From contig CAMLNJ010000048.1 of NCBI GenBank assembly GCA_946481225.1, forward strand, positions 1-11,210: DNA of 11,210 bases, given 5' to 3'. Positions within the stretch are counted from its first letter, which is position 1, and each line of letters begins with the position of its first letter. Positions 1-6,462 of this stretch are shown here, piece after piece. A model generated the notes under the pieces. It worked only from the letters and a program-made list of their open reading frames with translations. It was not told the origin of the DNA and searched no databases. The stretch comes from an uncultured Verrucomicrobiota bacterium. GTDB taxonomy: Bacteria; Verrucomicrobiota; Verrucomicrobiae; Opitutales; Opitutaceae. Position numbers and translations under genes: made by a program.

Positions 1-693
1 GCCGTTGCCGCTATCGTCGAAGACTCGCACGGCGAGCACGTCCGTGCCGTCGCCGCGCACCAGCGAAGCGGGCACCCGATAACGCCGCGCCTCGTTCCAA
101 GCGCTGCGGAAATCGGGCGGGAATGAACCCATGCCGCCGATGCGTTCGCCGTTCAGCCACGCCTCGTCCACGTCGTCGATGCGACCGAGCAACAGGTCGA
201 AGTCCTGCCCCTTGCACTCGGCGGGGATGTCGATGCGACGGCGGAACCAGCCATAGGCGCGGTCGGCGGTGTGGTTGGATTGCCGTTCCCAAGTGTCCGG
301 GACGGCGACGGTCGACCAGCCGCTATCGTCAAAATCGCGCGCGCGCCATGCGGCGTCGTCGCCTTTCATGAAACGCCAGTTGCCCGCCGGAACGGGCAAC
401 TCGGGCGTCCGCGTTTCCGGCAAGGGCGGCAGGTCCTCGATGCTCCAATCGTGAGGAAGATCGAGCGCCCGCCACGCAGCATCATCGAAGCCGGGAGCCT
501 CCGCGCCGGGCGCATCCGCGCGCAAGAAGCGCCAGCCGGAATCAAAGGCGCGGTCGCGCGCTTCCACGCCAAGTCCCCCGCTACCTGCGGAGACACCCGC
601 GAGCAGGGCACCGCAAGTCCCGCCGACGGCGGCGGCCAAGGCGGCGATGCCCAAAGCTAGTTTGGAGAAACGACGGAGTTCTATTTTGATCAT
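1..693 (-). CDS. Secreted GH2-type sugar-binding/jelly-roll protein, N-terminal part only
   Basis: The frame is open for 231 codons from an ATG at 691-693 to the window edge, so the C-terminus and any catalytic domain are missing. Residues 1-36 form a signal peptide: basic start (MIKIELRRFSK), long Ala/Leu/Gly core, likely cleavage near VSA-G. The mature part has features of the GH2 N-terminal sugar-binding domain: GWRF (53-56), FDDAAW (69-74), LPHDW (79-83), YGWFRRRIDIP (147-157), then LGRIDDVDEAWLNGERIGG (169-187), as in GH2 and beta-galactosidase jelly-roll domains. A block of about 30 residues occurs twice (54-83 and 106-135). The gene starts 59 bp after the stop of the GH2 gene on the same strand, so the two are probably co-transcribed. 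The likeliest product is a second GH2 glycosidase; a sialate-O-acetylesterase-like protein with the same jelly roll remains possible. Confidence 0.85.
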   Translation of the reverse strand, partial: MIKIELRRFSKLALGIAALAAAVGGTCGALLAGVSAGSGGLGVEARDRAFDSGWRFLRADAPGAEAPGFDDAAWRALDLPHDWSIEDLPPLPETRTPELPVPAGNWRFMKGDDAAWRARDFDDSGWSTVAVPDTWERQSNHTADRAYGWFRRRIDIPAECKGQDFDLLLGRIDDVDEAWLNGERIGGMGSFPPDFRSAWNEARRYRVPASLVRGDGTDVLAVRVFDDSGNG

Positions 694-752
694 CGTCCGG
701 GGTAAAAATCGGCGGCTTCGCTCAGGGGGTCACGGGCGGTTGCGGCACGCGG

Positions 753-3266
753 TCATTGCACGACCGGGACGGACGGGATGGCGGGCACGGCGCGGACCTG
801 GATCGTGGTCTCGGCGGGCTTGAGGCCGGCGGACGTGGCGCGGAGCACGAGGTCGCCCGAGCCGGCGCGCGCGCCCTGGAGGATGACTTGGGCGAGGCCG
901 TTATAGATCCTTACTTTGTCGCCCTTTTCCGGGTCGTGACCGGCGGGTTCGCCATTGCCGACGCCGATGTTTTCACCGGGGCCGGCGAGCGCGAGCTCGA
1001 CCGCGAGGTTCGCGGTGGGGACGTGGCGGCCTTTCGCATCGATAGCCTCGATGGTCACCGGAACCGCGTCTCGGCCGTCACCGGCCACGGTGTCGCGGTC
1101 GGGCACGAGGCGCAGGGCCACGGGCTCGCCGGTGGTTTCCACGGCGAAGCGCGTGACTTCGCGGCCGGCCTTTTTCGCGACCGCTTCGAGCCGGCCGGGA
1201 GCGTAAGGAACCTGCCACTCGGCCATTTGGAAGGGGTCGACCTTCTTTTCCTCGATCCACTTGCCGTTGAGCGAGAGCGTCACCGTATCCGCGTTGGTGA
1301 GCGCCATCACCTTGACGTTCTGGCCGTCCCGGCCCGACCAGTTCCAGTGCGGCACGAGGGTCAGCACGGGCTTGTCTTTCACGAAGAGAGCCTGGCGGAC
1401 GTAGAACTCAGTTTTGGGAAAGCCGCAGAGATCGAGCGCACCGAAGTGGGAGCTGGCGGAAGGCCAGCCGTAGGGCGTGGGTTCGCCGCGGTAGGCGAAG
1501 CCGGTCCAGGAGAAGCCTCCGGCGAAGGAGGATTGGGCGCAGATCGCCGCCCACGAGTTGCGGGCGTTGCTGGTCGCGGCCCAACCCGGGTAAACCTCGT
1601 CGTAGGAGCCGACGACCGTGGACCAGTTAGTGGTGTATTCCCCGCGCGTCATGATCTGGGAGGTGTCCTCCGTGCTGACGATGGGCTTGTCGGGATAGGC
1701 GGCGCGGATCTTGGCGTATTCGTCGGTCTGGTAATTGATGCCGACCACGTCGAGAACGTGCGCGGCGTTCCTCGGGTTGGCTTTGCCGTCCCAGCCGAGA
1801 TGTCCCTTGTTTTGCCCGCCGGTGGTGGGGCGCGTGGTGTCGAGCTGCTTGACCACGGCGTTCATCACGCGGGCTATCTCCATGCCCTCCTCGTGGCCTT
1901 GGAGGCCTTCCTCGTTGAAGAGGCTCCACAGGATCACGCTGGGACGGTTGCGGTCGCGGCGCACCAGCCAGCGGAGCTGTTGCAGGTATTCGGTCGAGGC
2001 GTTGAAGTGCCGGGTCTCGTCCATGACGAGCAAGCCCTGACGGTCGCAGGCGTCGAGAAACTCCTTGGCCGGAGGGTTGTGCGCGGTGCGATAGGCGTTG
2101 GAGCCCATCTCCTTCAGCTTGCGGACACGGAATTCCCAGAGCGAATCCGGCACGGCGACGCCGACGCCCGCGTGGTCCTGGTGGTTGCTGGTGCCCTTCA
2201 GCTTGAGCGGCTGGTCGTTGAGGAAAAATCCTTTCTCGACGTCGAAGCGGATGGTGCGGAAGCCGCAGCGGGTTTCCACGGTATCGACGGGCTGATCGCC
2301 GCGAAGCACGGTCGTGCGCACGGTGTAGAGAACCGGTGTATCCACGGACCAAAGACGCGGCGACGCGACCGGGATCGAGACTTTCGCCACGGCGTCGCCC
2401 TGGGGGACGATGTTCACCGCCGAGGAGCGGGCGCCCGCGATCCGTTTGCCCTCGGCGTCGAGGACCGCGATGTCCACGGCGGCCGAGGCCGTTTCGGCGC
2501 CGGTATTGGCGAGCGTGACCTCGGCGGGAATCGTCCACGCGCCGCTCGCCGCCTTCACGGGGTTGGCATGGACGCCGTCGGTGATGACGTGGACGGGGCT
2601 GCGTTTGACGAGCCAGGTGTGGCGATAAATTCCGCCGCCCTCATACCACCAGCCCTCGGTATGGTTGGCGTCCACTCGCACGGCGATGGTGTTGATGTCG
2701 TCGCCGTAGCGCGCCATCGGCGTGATGTTGATATGGAACGAGGAGTAGCCGTTGAAGTTGTGGTGAACCTCGCTGCCGTTGAAATAGACCGTGCAGCGCG
2801 TGGCCACGCCGTCGAACTGCAGCTCGAGGTTCCGCCCGCGGTCGGACGGGGCGAGCTTGAAGGTGCGGCGATACCAGCCGATGCCGCGTTGGCGGTAGCC
2901 CTGCTGCTTTAGCGCCTTCTCGTCGAAGGGCTGCTCGACCACCCAGTCGTGCGGGAGATTCACCCGCCGCCAGCTCGAGTCGTCGTAGCCGCGCGCGGCC
3001 GCGCCCCACGCGCAGCCGGCCTTCGCTCCGTGGTAGGTGATGTCGGGGCCGTAGAGGTTGACCCCCTGGCCGCCAGGGAAGGAGTCGGGAGCGATATCGC
3101 CGAGGTGAAAACGCCAGCCCTCGTCGAGGGAGAGCGCATCCCGCAAGGGCGAGGGGGCCACGGGGGCCGTCGGCGTCGGGGCGGCGGATTGGGCGTGGGC
3201 GGCGGGGATCGGCGCGGCCAACGAAAAAAGGGAGAGCAGTCCGAGGATAAACAAGCGAGGCGTCAT
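753..3266 (-). CDS. Secreted GH2 beta-galactosidase-like glycoside hydrolase with DUF4982-type C-terminus
   Basis: An 837-residue GH2 retaining exo-glycosidase that should release beta-linked sugars, most likely galactose, outside the cytoplasm. Residues 1-26 are a signal peptide (hydrophobic core FILGLLSLFSLAA, cleavage near AHAQ-S), followed by a Pro/Ala-rich linker. Domains in order: sugar-binding domain about 44-225 (GWRF 50-53, LPHDW 104-108, GIGWYRRTF 128-136); Ig-like domain about 228-335; TIM barrel about 336-620 with RTAHNPP (393-399), the acid/base motif WSLFNEE (predicted Glu452) and the nucleophile motif IVSTED (predicted Glu533); DUF4982-like domain about 630-705; and a C-terminal Ig-like domain about 715-825. 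Length and order fit secreted GH2 enzymes with DUF4982. No Shine-Dalgarno precedes the ATG, which is chosen because it gives an intact signal peptide. Two operator-like palindromes lie upstream. Substrate is inferred from family only; other GH2 specificities are possible. Confidence 0.95.
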   Translation of the reverse strand: MTPRLFILGLLSLFSLAAPIPAAHAQSAAPTPTAPVAPSPLRDALSLDEGWRFHLGDIAPDSFPGGQGVNLYGPDITYHGAKAGCAWGAAARGYDDSSWRRVNLPHDWVVEQPFDEKALKQQGYRQRGIGWYRRTFKLAPSDRGRNLELQFDGVATRCTVYFNGSEVHHNFNGYSSFHINITPMARYGDDINTIAVRVDANHTEGWWYEGGGIYRHTWLVKRSPVHVITDGVHANPVKAASGAWTIPAEVTLANTGAETASAAVDIAVLDAEGKRIAGARSSAVNIVPQGDAVAKVSIPVASPRLWSVDTPVLYTVRTTVLRGDQPVDTVETRCGFRTIRFDVEKGFFLNDQPLKLKGTSNHQDHAGVGVAVPDSLWEFRVRKLKEMGSNAYRTAHNPPAKEFLDACDRQGLLVMDETRHFNASTEYLQQLRWLVRRDRNRPSVILWSLFNEEGLQGHEEGMEIARVMNAVVKQLDTTRPTTGGQNKGHLGWDGKANPRNAAHVLDVVGINYQTDEYAKIRAAYPDKPIVSTEDTSQIMTRGEYTTNWSTVVGSYDEVYPGWAATSNARNSWAAICAQSSFAGGFSWTGFAYRGEPTPYGWPSASSHFGALDLCGFPKTEFYVRQALFVKDKPVLTLVPHWNWSGRDGQNVKVMALTNADTVTLSLNGKWIEEKKVDPFQMAEWQVPYAPGRLEAVAKKAGREVTRFAVETTGEPVALRLVPDRDTVAGDGRDAVPVTIEAIDAKGRHVPTANLAVELALAGPGENIGVGNGEPAGHDPEKGDKVRIYNGLAQVILQGARAGSGDLVLRATSAGLKPAETTIQVRAVPAIPSVPVVQ

Positions 3267-3354
3267 GGCCGGAGAACCGTTATCGATGAGGTAACTGAGG
3301 GAATGGTGCCGAAAAGGGGGGAGACAGGTTGGCGACCTTGGCCGCGCTTGGCCG

Positions 3355-3522
3355 TCAGGATCGGGGAAAGCGAGTCCGTCGACGCTGCTGGTCGGCCGAA
3401 GCGCATCCGGTCACCTGCCGCCAGGCTGGGACCTCCAGATTGGACGACCAAACGAGCGACCGGACAACGCAGGCGTCGCGTCCCTCAATGCCAAGCAACC
3501 GGGAGATCAAGGCGGGATCCAT
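3355..3522 (-). CDS. Doubtful 55-residue ORF behind an operator-like site
   Basis: An ATG at 3520-3522 opens a 55-codon frame ending at TGA 3355-3357. The peptide begins MDPALISRLLGIEGRD and has no family I recognise, no signal peptide and no obvious hydrophobic segment. What makes it worth listing is position: the ATG lies 6 nt past the operator-like site 3529-3544, and its leader ends ACCCCGATG, similar to the CCCCATG leader of the gene at 9629. It may be a leader peptide, the decayed start of a lost gene, or chance in GC-rich DNA. It ends 88 bp before the GH2 start. Confidence 0.2.
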   Translation of the reverse strand: MDPALISRLLGIEGRDACVVRSLVWSSNLEVPAWRQVTGCASADQQRRRTRFPRS

Positions 3523-3528
3523 CGGGGT

Positions 3529-3544
3529 AGTTTAACGAAAATCT
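3529..3544. promoter_or_regulatory. Variant operator-like site upstream of GH2
   Basis: AGTTTAACGAAAATCT has a central CG and the flanks AG..TT and AA..CT. It equals the site at 6420-6437 with one base removed from each arm, so it is a shortened variant rather than a true copy. On the minus strand it lies just downstream of a TATAAA hexamer (3549-3554), where it would cover the transcription start. Its centre is 108 bp from that of the 3636-3653 site, about ten helical turns. Confidence 0.4.
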
Positions 3545-3548
3545 CTGA

Positions 3549-3577
3549 TTTATAGAATGTTCCGCTCAGGCTAAAAA
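3549..3577 (-). promoter_or_regulatory. Candidate promoter for the GH2 operon
   Basis: The minus strand reads TATAAA at 3554-3549, a good -10 box. The hexamer 17 bp upstream (TTTTTA, 3577-3572) is a poor -35 box. The predicted start near 3541 lies inside the operator-like site 3529-3544. The -10 match and AT-rich context support it; the -35 does not. Confidence 0.35.
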
Positions 3578-3635
3578 GAAGCGAAGCGCCGGATTCGCCA
3601 CGTTCGGAGCCGGAGCTTATTGGGTAACCAATGTT

Positions 3636-3653
3636 AGATTTATCATTAAATCT
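3636..3653. promoter_or_regulatory. 18-bp palindromic operator, GH2 upstream region
   Basis: AGATTTATCATTAAATCT is a near-perfect palindrome with 7-bp arms. It matches 14 of 18 positions of the site at 9600-9617 and 13 of 18 of the site at 6420-6437. It sits about 370 bp upstream of the GH2 start and 91 bp beyond the GH39 stop. Size and symmetry fit a LacI-family dimer site. A hairpin role is less likely because no T-run follows in either direction. Confidence 0.6.
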
Positions 3654-3696
3654 CGGGCGGCAAGGCCTTTTTCCTCCCCTGTCGGGGGTTTCTCCC

Positions 3697-3731
3697 GGGA
3701 TGGAACAACAGCCGGGAAAAGCTTCCATCCC
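3697..3731. other. Inverted repeat downstream of GH39
   Basis: GGGATGGAA (3697-3705) and TTCCATCCC (3723-3731) form a perfect 9-bp stem around a 17-nt loop, starting 14 bp past the GH39 stop. It could stop or stabilise the GH39 transcript. No T-run follows on the minus strand, so it is not a canonical intrinsic terminator. Confidence 0.35.
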
Positions 3732-3744
3732 CCTCCCCCGACGC

Positions 3745-5274
3745 TCACTCGCCCGGCGTGAGCACGACAAGAAACACGTCGTTCTCCCGGAGGTCGAACC
3801 GACGCTCAAAGGTTCCCGATGAATCGATCCGCACGGAATACCGTTCCAGCGCATCGCCGCGGGTCTCCGCCTTTATCTTGGCCGCCTGTTCGCGGGTCAG
3901 CTGAGCGGGAGCACCCAAGTCCCGGTATGCGGCGTGGGCGTCGTTGACCCGGTAACCCACCTGGAAAACTTCCACTTTGTAGTCACCCTCGCGTAGATTC
4001 GTCAGACGAAGTGACGCGGCCCCCTTGGACCGCGCGGGCAGGTCGCGCCGGTAATAGACTTGGTTGATCATATCCCCGGCGGGAAAAGTGTTCGTAAAGT
4101 CCCAGATCAGCGCCTGCACGCCTCCATCCGCGTCGACACAAACCCACGAAGCCGAGTCGGCGTTCCGAAGCTCGGTCCCGCCGAGACGATTCAGAAACCG
4201 ATAGGCGTGATAGGCGGGCTTTTTGATGTCGTGGTAGTTCATCAGCCCGAAGCCTCCGTGAAAGGCCTCCCAGCGCGGGCCGTTTTCCTCGAAGATATCG
4301 GTGAAGGTCCAATAAGACATGGACTGCGCCGCATCGCCGCACTTCCGCAGCTTCTCGATGATGTAGGCGGCGCTGTGGTAGCTGTCGTGAAAGGGATCCG
4401 TCGGCGTGTAGGAGCTGCTCCACTCGGTGAAATGCAGCTCCAGCCCGGCGGCGCCGCACTCGGCCATCTGGCGCCGCACCATCGCGACCTCGCCGTAGAT
4501 CGAGTCCTCGTTCAGGCAAAGCGCGGTTCCGGCCGTTCCCGTCGCATCGAGATGCCCCGCCTGAACGCCGTAGGTGTGGGTGGAGACGAAGTCCACCGGC
4601 ACGACGTTTTGCCGGCAAAACCCGAGAAACTCCGGCACCCATCCGCAACCGGCGGTGCCCGGGCCGCCGACCTTGTAGGCGGGCGAGATCTCTTTGATGG
4701 CGCGCGCCGTCGTGGCGTAGAGCTCGAGATACTGTTCCCGCGTGCCGCTCCAGAATGCCTCCAGATTGGGTTCGTTCCAGACCTCGAAATACCAGGTGCG
4801 CAGCGCCGCGTCGCCGTAGCGTTCGCGCATGTGGAGGACGAAAGCGCGAACGAGGTCCGCCCATTTCGCCATGTCTTTCGGAGGTGTGATGTTTCCCTTC
4901 CACCAAAAGATCGTCTGCGGCCCGCTCGCCAAGGCGTTGGGCATGAAGCCGAGCTCCACGAAGGGAGTCATGCCGATCTCGTGGAGAAAATCGAAAAGCT
5001 CATCCACGTAGTGCCAGTTATACTCCGGCCGGCCATCGACCTCGCGGTAGACGCCCATGTCGTCGCAAAAGAGCCCGTGCATGCGGATGTATTCGAAGCC
5101 GCATTCGCGCCTGACGACGGCGAGCTGGCGCCGCCAGTCGGCGCGCAGCCCCTCGTTGGCGCGGCCCGCCCCCACGCAACGTTTGAACATCGTGTTCAGA
5201 GGGCCTTTGACCTGTTGCAGGTCGGCGGAGATGAATCGGGTGAAATCGGGAGAGGCGGTGGAAACGGCGATCAC
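3745..5274 (-). CDS. GH39 beta-xylosidase-like glycoside hydrolase, cytoplasmic
   Basis: A 509-residue protein close to the usual length of GH39 beta-xylosidases, which remove xylose from xylo-oligosaccharides with retention of configuration. The GH39 start is recognisable in FKRCVGAGRANEGLRADW (30-47). The TIM barrel carries WYFEVWNEPN (161-170) with predicted acid/base Glu168 and LELHFTEWSSS (278-288) with predicted nucleophile Glu284, followed by the Trp/Tyr-rich YWTFTDIFEE (321-330). Residues from about 365 form the C-terminal beta-sandwich. No signal peptide is visible, in contrast to the GH2 genes, suggesting action on imported oligosaccharides. The start is GTG; no in-frame ATG exists nearby upstream and the first internal ATG (codon 29) would cut into the conserved start. 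No Shine-Dalgarno is visible. An intrinsic terminator lies between this gene and the upstream prepilin gene, so it probably has its own promoter. Other GH39 specificities cannot be excluded. Confidence 0.93.
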   Translation of the reverse strand: MIAVSTASPDFTRFISADLQQVKGPLNTMFKRCVGAGRANEGLRADWRRQLAVVRRECGFEYIRMHGLFCDDMGVYREVDGRPEYNWHYVDELFDFLHEIGMTPFVELGFMPNALASGPQTIFWWKGNITPPKDMAKWADLVRAFVLHMRERYGDAALRTWYFEVWNEPNLEAFWSGTREQYLELYATTARAIKEISPAYKVGGPGTAGCGWVPEFLGFCRQNVVPVDFVSTHTYGVQAGHLDATGTAGTALCLNEDSIYGEVAMVRRQMAECGAAGLELHFTEWSSSYTPTDPFHDSYHSAAYIIEKLRKCGDAAQSMSYWTFTDIFEENGPRWEAFHGGFGLMNYHDIKKPAYHAYRFLNRLGGTELRNADSASWVCVDADGGVQALIWDFTNTFPAGDMINQVYYRRDLPARSKGAASLRLTNLREGDYKVEVFQVGYRVNDAHAAYRDLGAPAQLTREQAAKIKAETRGDALERYSVRIDSSGTFERRFDLRENDVFLVVLTPGE

Positions 5275-5366
5275 AGAGGAAGAAATAGAGAATCCAGTAG
5301 AAACAGTCGGTGGAGAACGACCGCGTATCGGAGCGGAATCAGCGAACGGGGGAAAACGGAACCACC

Positions 5367-5408
5367 AAAAAAATAACGCCGAGCGCCGCTCTCAAAGCGA
5401 CCTCGGCG
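5367..5408 (-). terminator. Intrinsic terminator of the prepilin gene
   Basis: On the minus strand CGCCGAG (5408-5402) pairs with CTCGGCG (5383-5377), with an inner 4-bp stem CGCT/AGCG (5399-5396 with 5390-5387), followed directly by TTATTTTTTT (5376-5367). It begins 26 bp after the prepilin stop codon. Stem, GC content and T-tract make a textbook rho-independent terminator acting on the minus strand. Confidence 0.85.
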
Positions 5409-5433
5409 AAAAATCACAACTCGTAGAGTCTTC

Positions 5434-6174
5434 TTAGTAACGAGGATCGAACATGCTGTGCTTCAGTTCCTGCCGTTTGAAGATTGCGACGTGCCCGTCA
5501 ATGAACCCTAACTTCGCCTGCCCCGGGTCGCGCTCCAAGTCAATCTGGCCGCCCCCTGAGCCATAATTGGTATCCGTGGGAGTTTGCTTCCCTTTAGTGG
5601 TGCTAGGGAACGCATCCCAACCGGTGCCCACGTTGTTAATCCACGGCATCACGCCACCGTAACCCTCGGAAACGTCTTTATCCGCCCAATTATCAGCAAA
5701 CAAAACCGTCCGCGATGGGGTTTTCACATTATTCAGATTATTATAAGGCGCAAAATTGTCCCTGAATATCCAATTGCTCTTAGGGAAATAGATCAAAAGC
5801 GCAGCATAATGCATGTCGTCGCCAGTGTAATTGAGGATAGGATCCTGCCATAAATGGGGACGATTATTGTCAGTCGATTTAAAAGCGTATCTCGAAAGAA
5901 CTTCCACATAGAAGCTACCAGGAACATCGTCATTCCCCACTTCCGCAAACCACCGCCCTCGATTTTCTTGAGCATAGGCCAAGCTCGCCGTCATGATCTG
6001 CCGAAGATTGTTTAAGCCTTGCGTGCGCTTGGCCGTGGTCCGGACCTTTCCCACAACGGGGATGATGATCGCCGCCAAAACACCAATGATCGCGATGACA
6101 GTAAGCAACTCGATCAATGTGAAACCGGACCGACGCGGCCGGGAACCGACGGGAGGAAGAATAGACGGGGTCAT
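5434..6174 (-). CDS. Prepilin-type pseudopilin-like protein (type II secretion G-like)
   Basis: A 246-residue protein with a class III prepilin signal: a short basic leader (SRPRRSG), then GFTLIELLTVIAIIGVLAA. Prepilin peptidase should cut after Gly17, leaving Phe18 as the first mature residue and the conserved Glu22 at mature position 5. Residues 18-40 form the single membrane helix. The C-terminus contains GFIDGHVAIF (223-232), the DGH signature of the many prepilin-like proteins of Planctomycetota, Verrucomicrobiota and Lentisphaerota. No other type II secretion or pilus gene is present, so its role is unknown; a surface or substrate-capture role is conjecture. The start at 6174 leaves a normal leader; an ATG at 6336 would add 54 low-complexity residues and is unlikely. 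GC is much lower than in the neighbours (58 of 140 bases in 5681-5820). Confidence 0.92.
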   Translation of the reverse strand: MTPSILPPVGSRPRRSGFTLIELLTVIAIIGVLAAIIIPVVGKVRTTAKRTQGLNNLRQIMTASLAYAQENRGRWFAEVGNDDVPGSFYVEVLSRYAFKSTDNNRPHLWQDPILNYTGDDMHYAALLIYFPKSNWIFRDNFAPYNNLNNVKTPSRTVLFADNWADKDVSEGYGGVMPWINNVGTGWDAFPSTTKGKQTPTDTNYGSGGGQIDLERDPGQAKLGFIDGHVAIFKRQELKHSMFDPRY

Positions 6175-6345
6175 GGTGATAAAGAGAGGGGTTTCCAAGC
6201 CCGACGAGGGCGGAGGTGAATTCTGGGGAACAAGGCAAGTCGGAGGGACGGCCCTGGGGGAGGGGGTCCCTCGACGAAAGAAGGCTCGGCCAGCGGGCCG
6301 TGTCCGGTCAACCACGGCATCGACAACAAGAGGCATTTCACGGTC

Positions 6346-6360
6346 ATTTATTGCATCAAA
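6346..6360. repeat. Shared 15-bp element, copy 1
   Basis: ATTTATTGCATCAAA differs at one position from the copy at 9467-9481. Both copies lie in divergent gaps, 130-172 bp upstream of a minus-strand gene (here the prepilin gene) and in the same orientation relative to it. A binding site or a conserved promoter part is possible. Confidence 0.45.
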
Positions 6361-6414
6361 TTGCTTCCAACCGACAAACTTTCACTCTAGAACACCTCGT
6401 CAGCCCAAAGAGGC

Positions 6415-6420
6415 TATAAA
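6415..6420 (+). promoter_or_regulatory. Candidate -10 box of the GntR-LacI regulator gene
   Basis: TATAAA lies 43 bp before the ATG, immediately followed by the operator-like palindrome 6420-6437, which would cover the transcription start. No good -35 hexamer is seen at the usual spacing. Confidence 0.4.
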
Positions 6421-6437
6421 GATTTAACGAACAATCT
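6420..6437. promoter_or_regulatory. 18-bp palindromic operator before the GntR-LacI regulator
   Basis: AGATTTAACGAACAATCT has 5-bp perfect outer arms and a central CG, and matches the sites at 3636-3653 (13 of 18) and 9600-9617 (12 of 18). It sits directly downstream of TATAAA and 25 bp before the start codon, a position typical of a repressor site. It could mediate autoregulation or control by the LacI regulator at 8264-9337. Confidence 0.6.
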
Positions 6438-6462
6438 TCGTCGCATTTCTTGCCCCATTCCC

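Larger units (their letters stand above)
3267..3744. other. 478-bp intergenic region between GH39 and GH2
   Basis: No convincing full-length gene is present on either strand. The part nearest GH2 (3267-3525) is GC-rich and featureless apart from a doubtful 55-codon minus-strand ORF. The middle (3529-3560 and 3630-3655) is distinctly AT-rich and carries a TATAAA hexamer on the minus strand and two palindromic operator-like sites. The part nearest the GH39 stop holds a 9-bp inverted repeat. If transcription of GH2 starts at the AT-rich part, its mRNA has an untranslated leader of about 275 nt. Confidence 0.7.
6175..6462. other. 288-bp divergent intergenic region, prepilin gene and GntR-LacI regulator
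   Basis: It separates two divergent starts. The prepilin-proximal part is GC-rich without a recognisable motif. The middle has the shared element 6346-6360. The regulator-proximal end has a TATAAA box and an 18-bp operator-like palindrome. No gene is supported. Confidence 0.6.

Noticed and set aside
5..22. Twin-arginine signal at the start of the partial GH2-type protein (window position of the start is near 670-693)
   Set aside because: RRFSK lacks the spaced RRxFLK pattern; an ordinary Sec signal peptide explains the segment.
756..2912. 718-codon plus-strand ORF opposite GH2
   Set aside because: It mirrors the GH2 codons in GC-rich DNA; its translation is rich in Val, Gly, Arg, Asp and His without any domain, while the minus strand gives a clear GH2 protein.
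3676..3687. Short CCCC/GGGG hairpin as a GH39 terminator
   Set aside because: Only a 4-bp stem and no T-run on the minus strand, so it cannot be called a terminator.
3507..3854. 115-codon minus-strand ORF overlapping the GH39 end
   Set aside because: It uses another frame inside GH39, has mixed composition and no motif; most of it is intergenic DNA.
4060..5376. 438-codon plus-strand ORF opposite GH39
   Set aside because: An antisense shadow of the GH39 frame with no recognisable motif; it also runs through the prepilin terminator.
5408..5417. Half-site resembling the 18-bp palindrome beside the prepilin terminator
   Set aside because: Only one arm matches (TGATTTTTCG on the minus strand); the other arm is the terminator stem, and the place is downstream of a gene.
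6175..6336. N-terminal extension of the prepilin gene to the ATG at 6336
   Set aside because: It would place 54 extra Pro/Arg-rich residues before the leader peptide; prepilin leaders are short and the ATG at 6174 fits.
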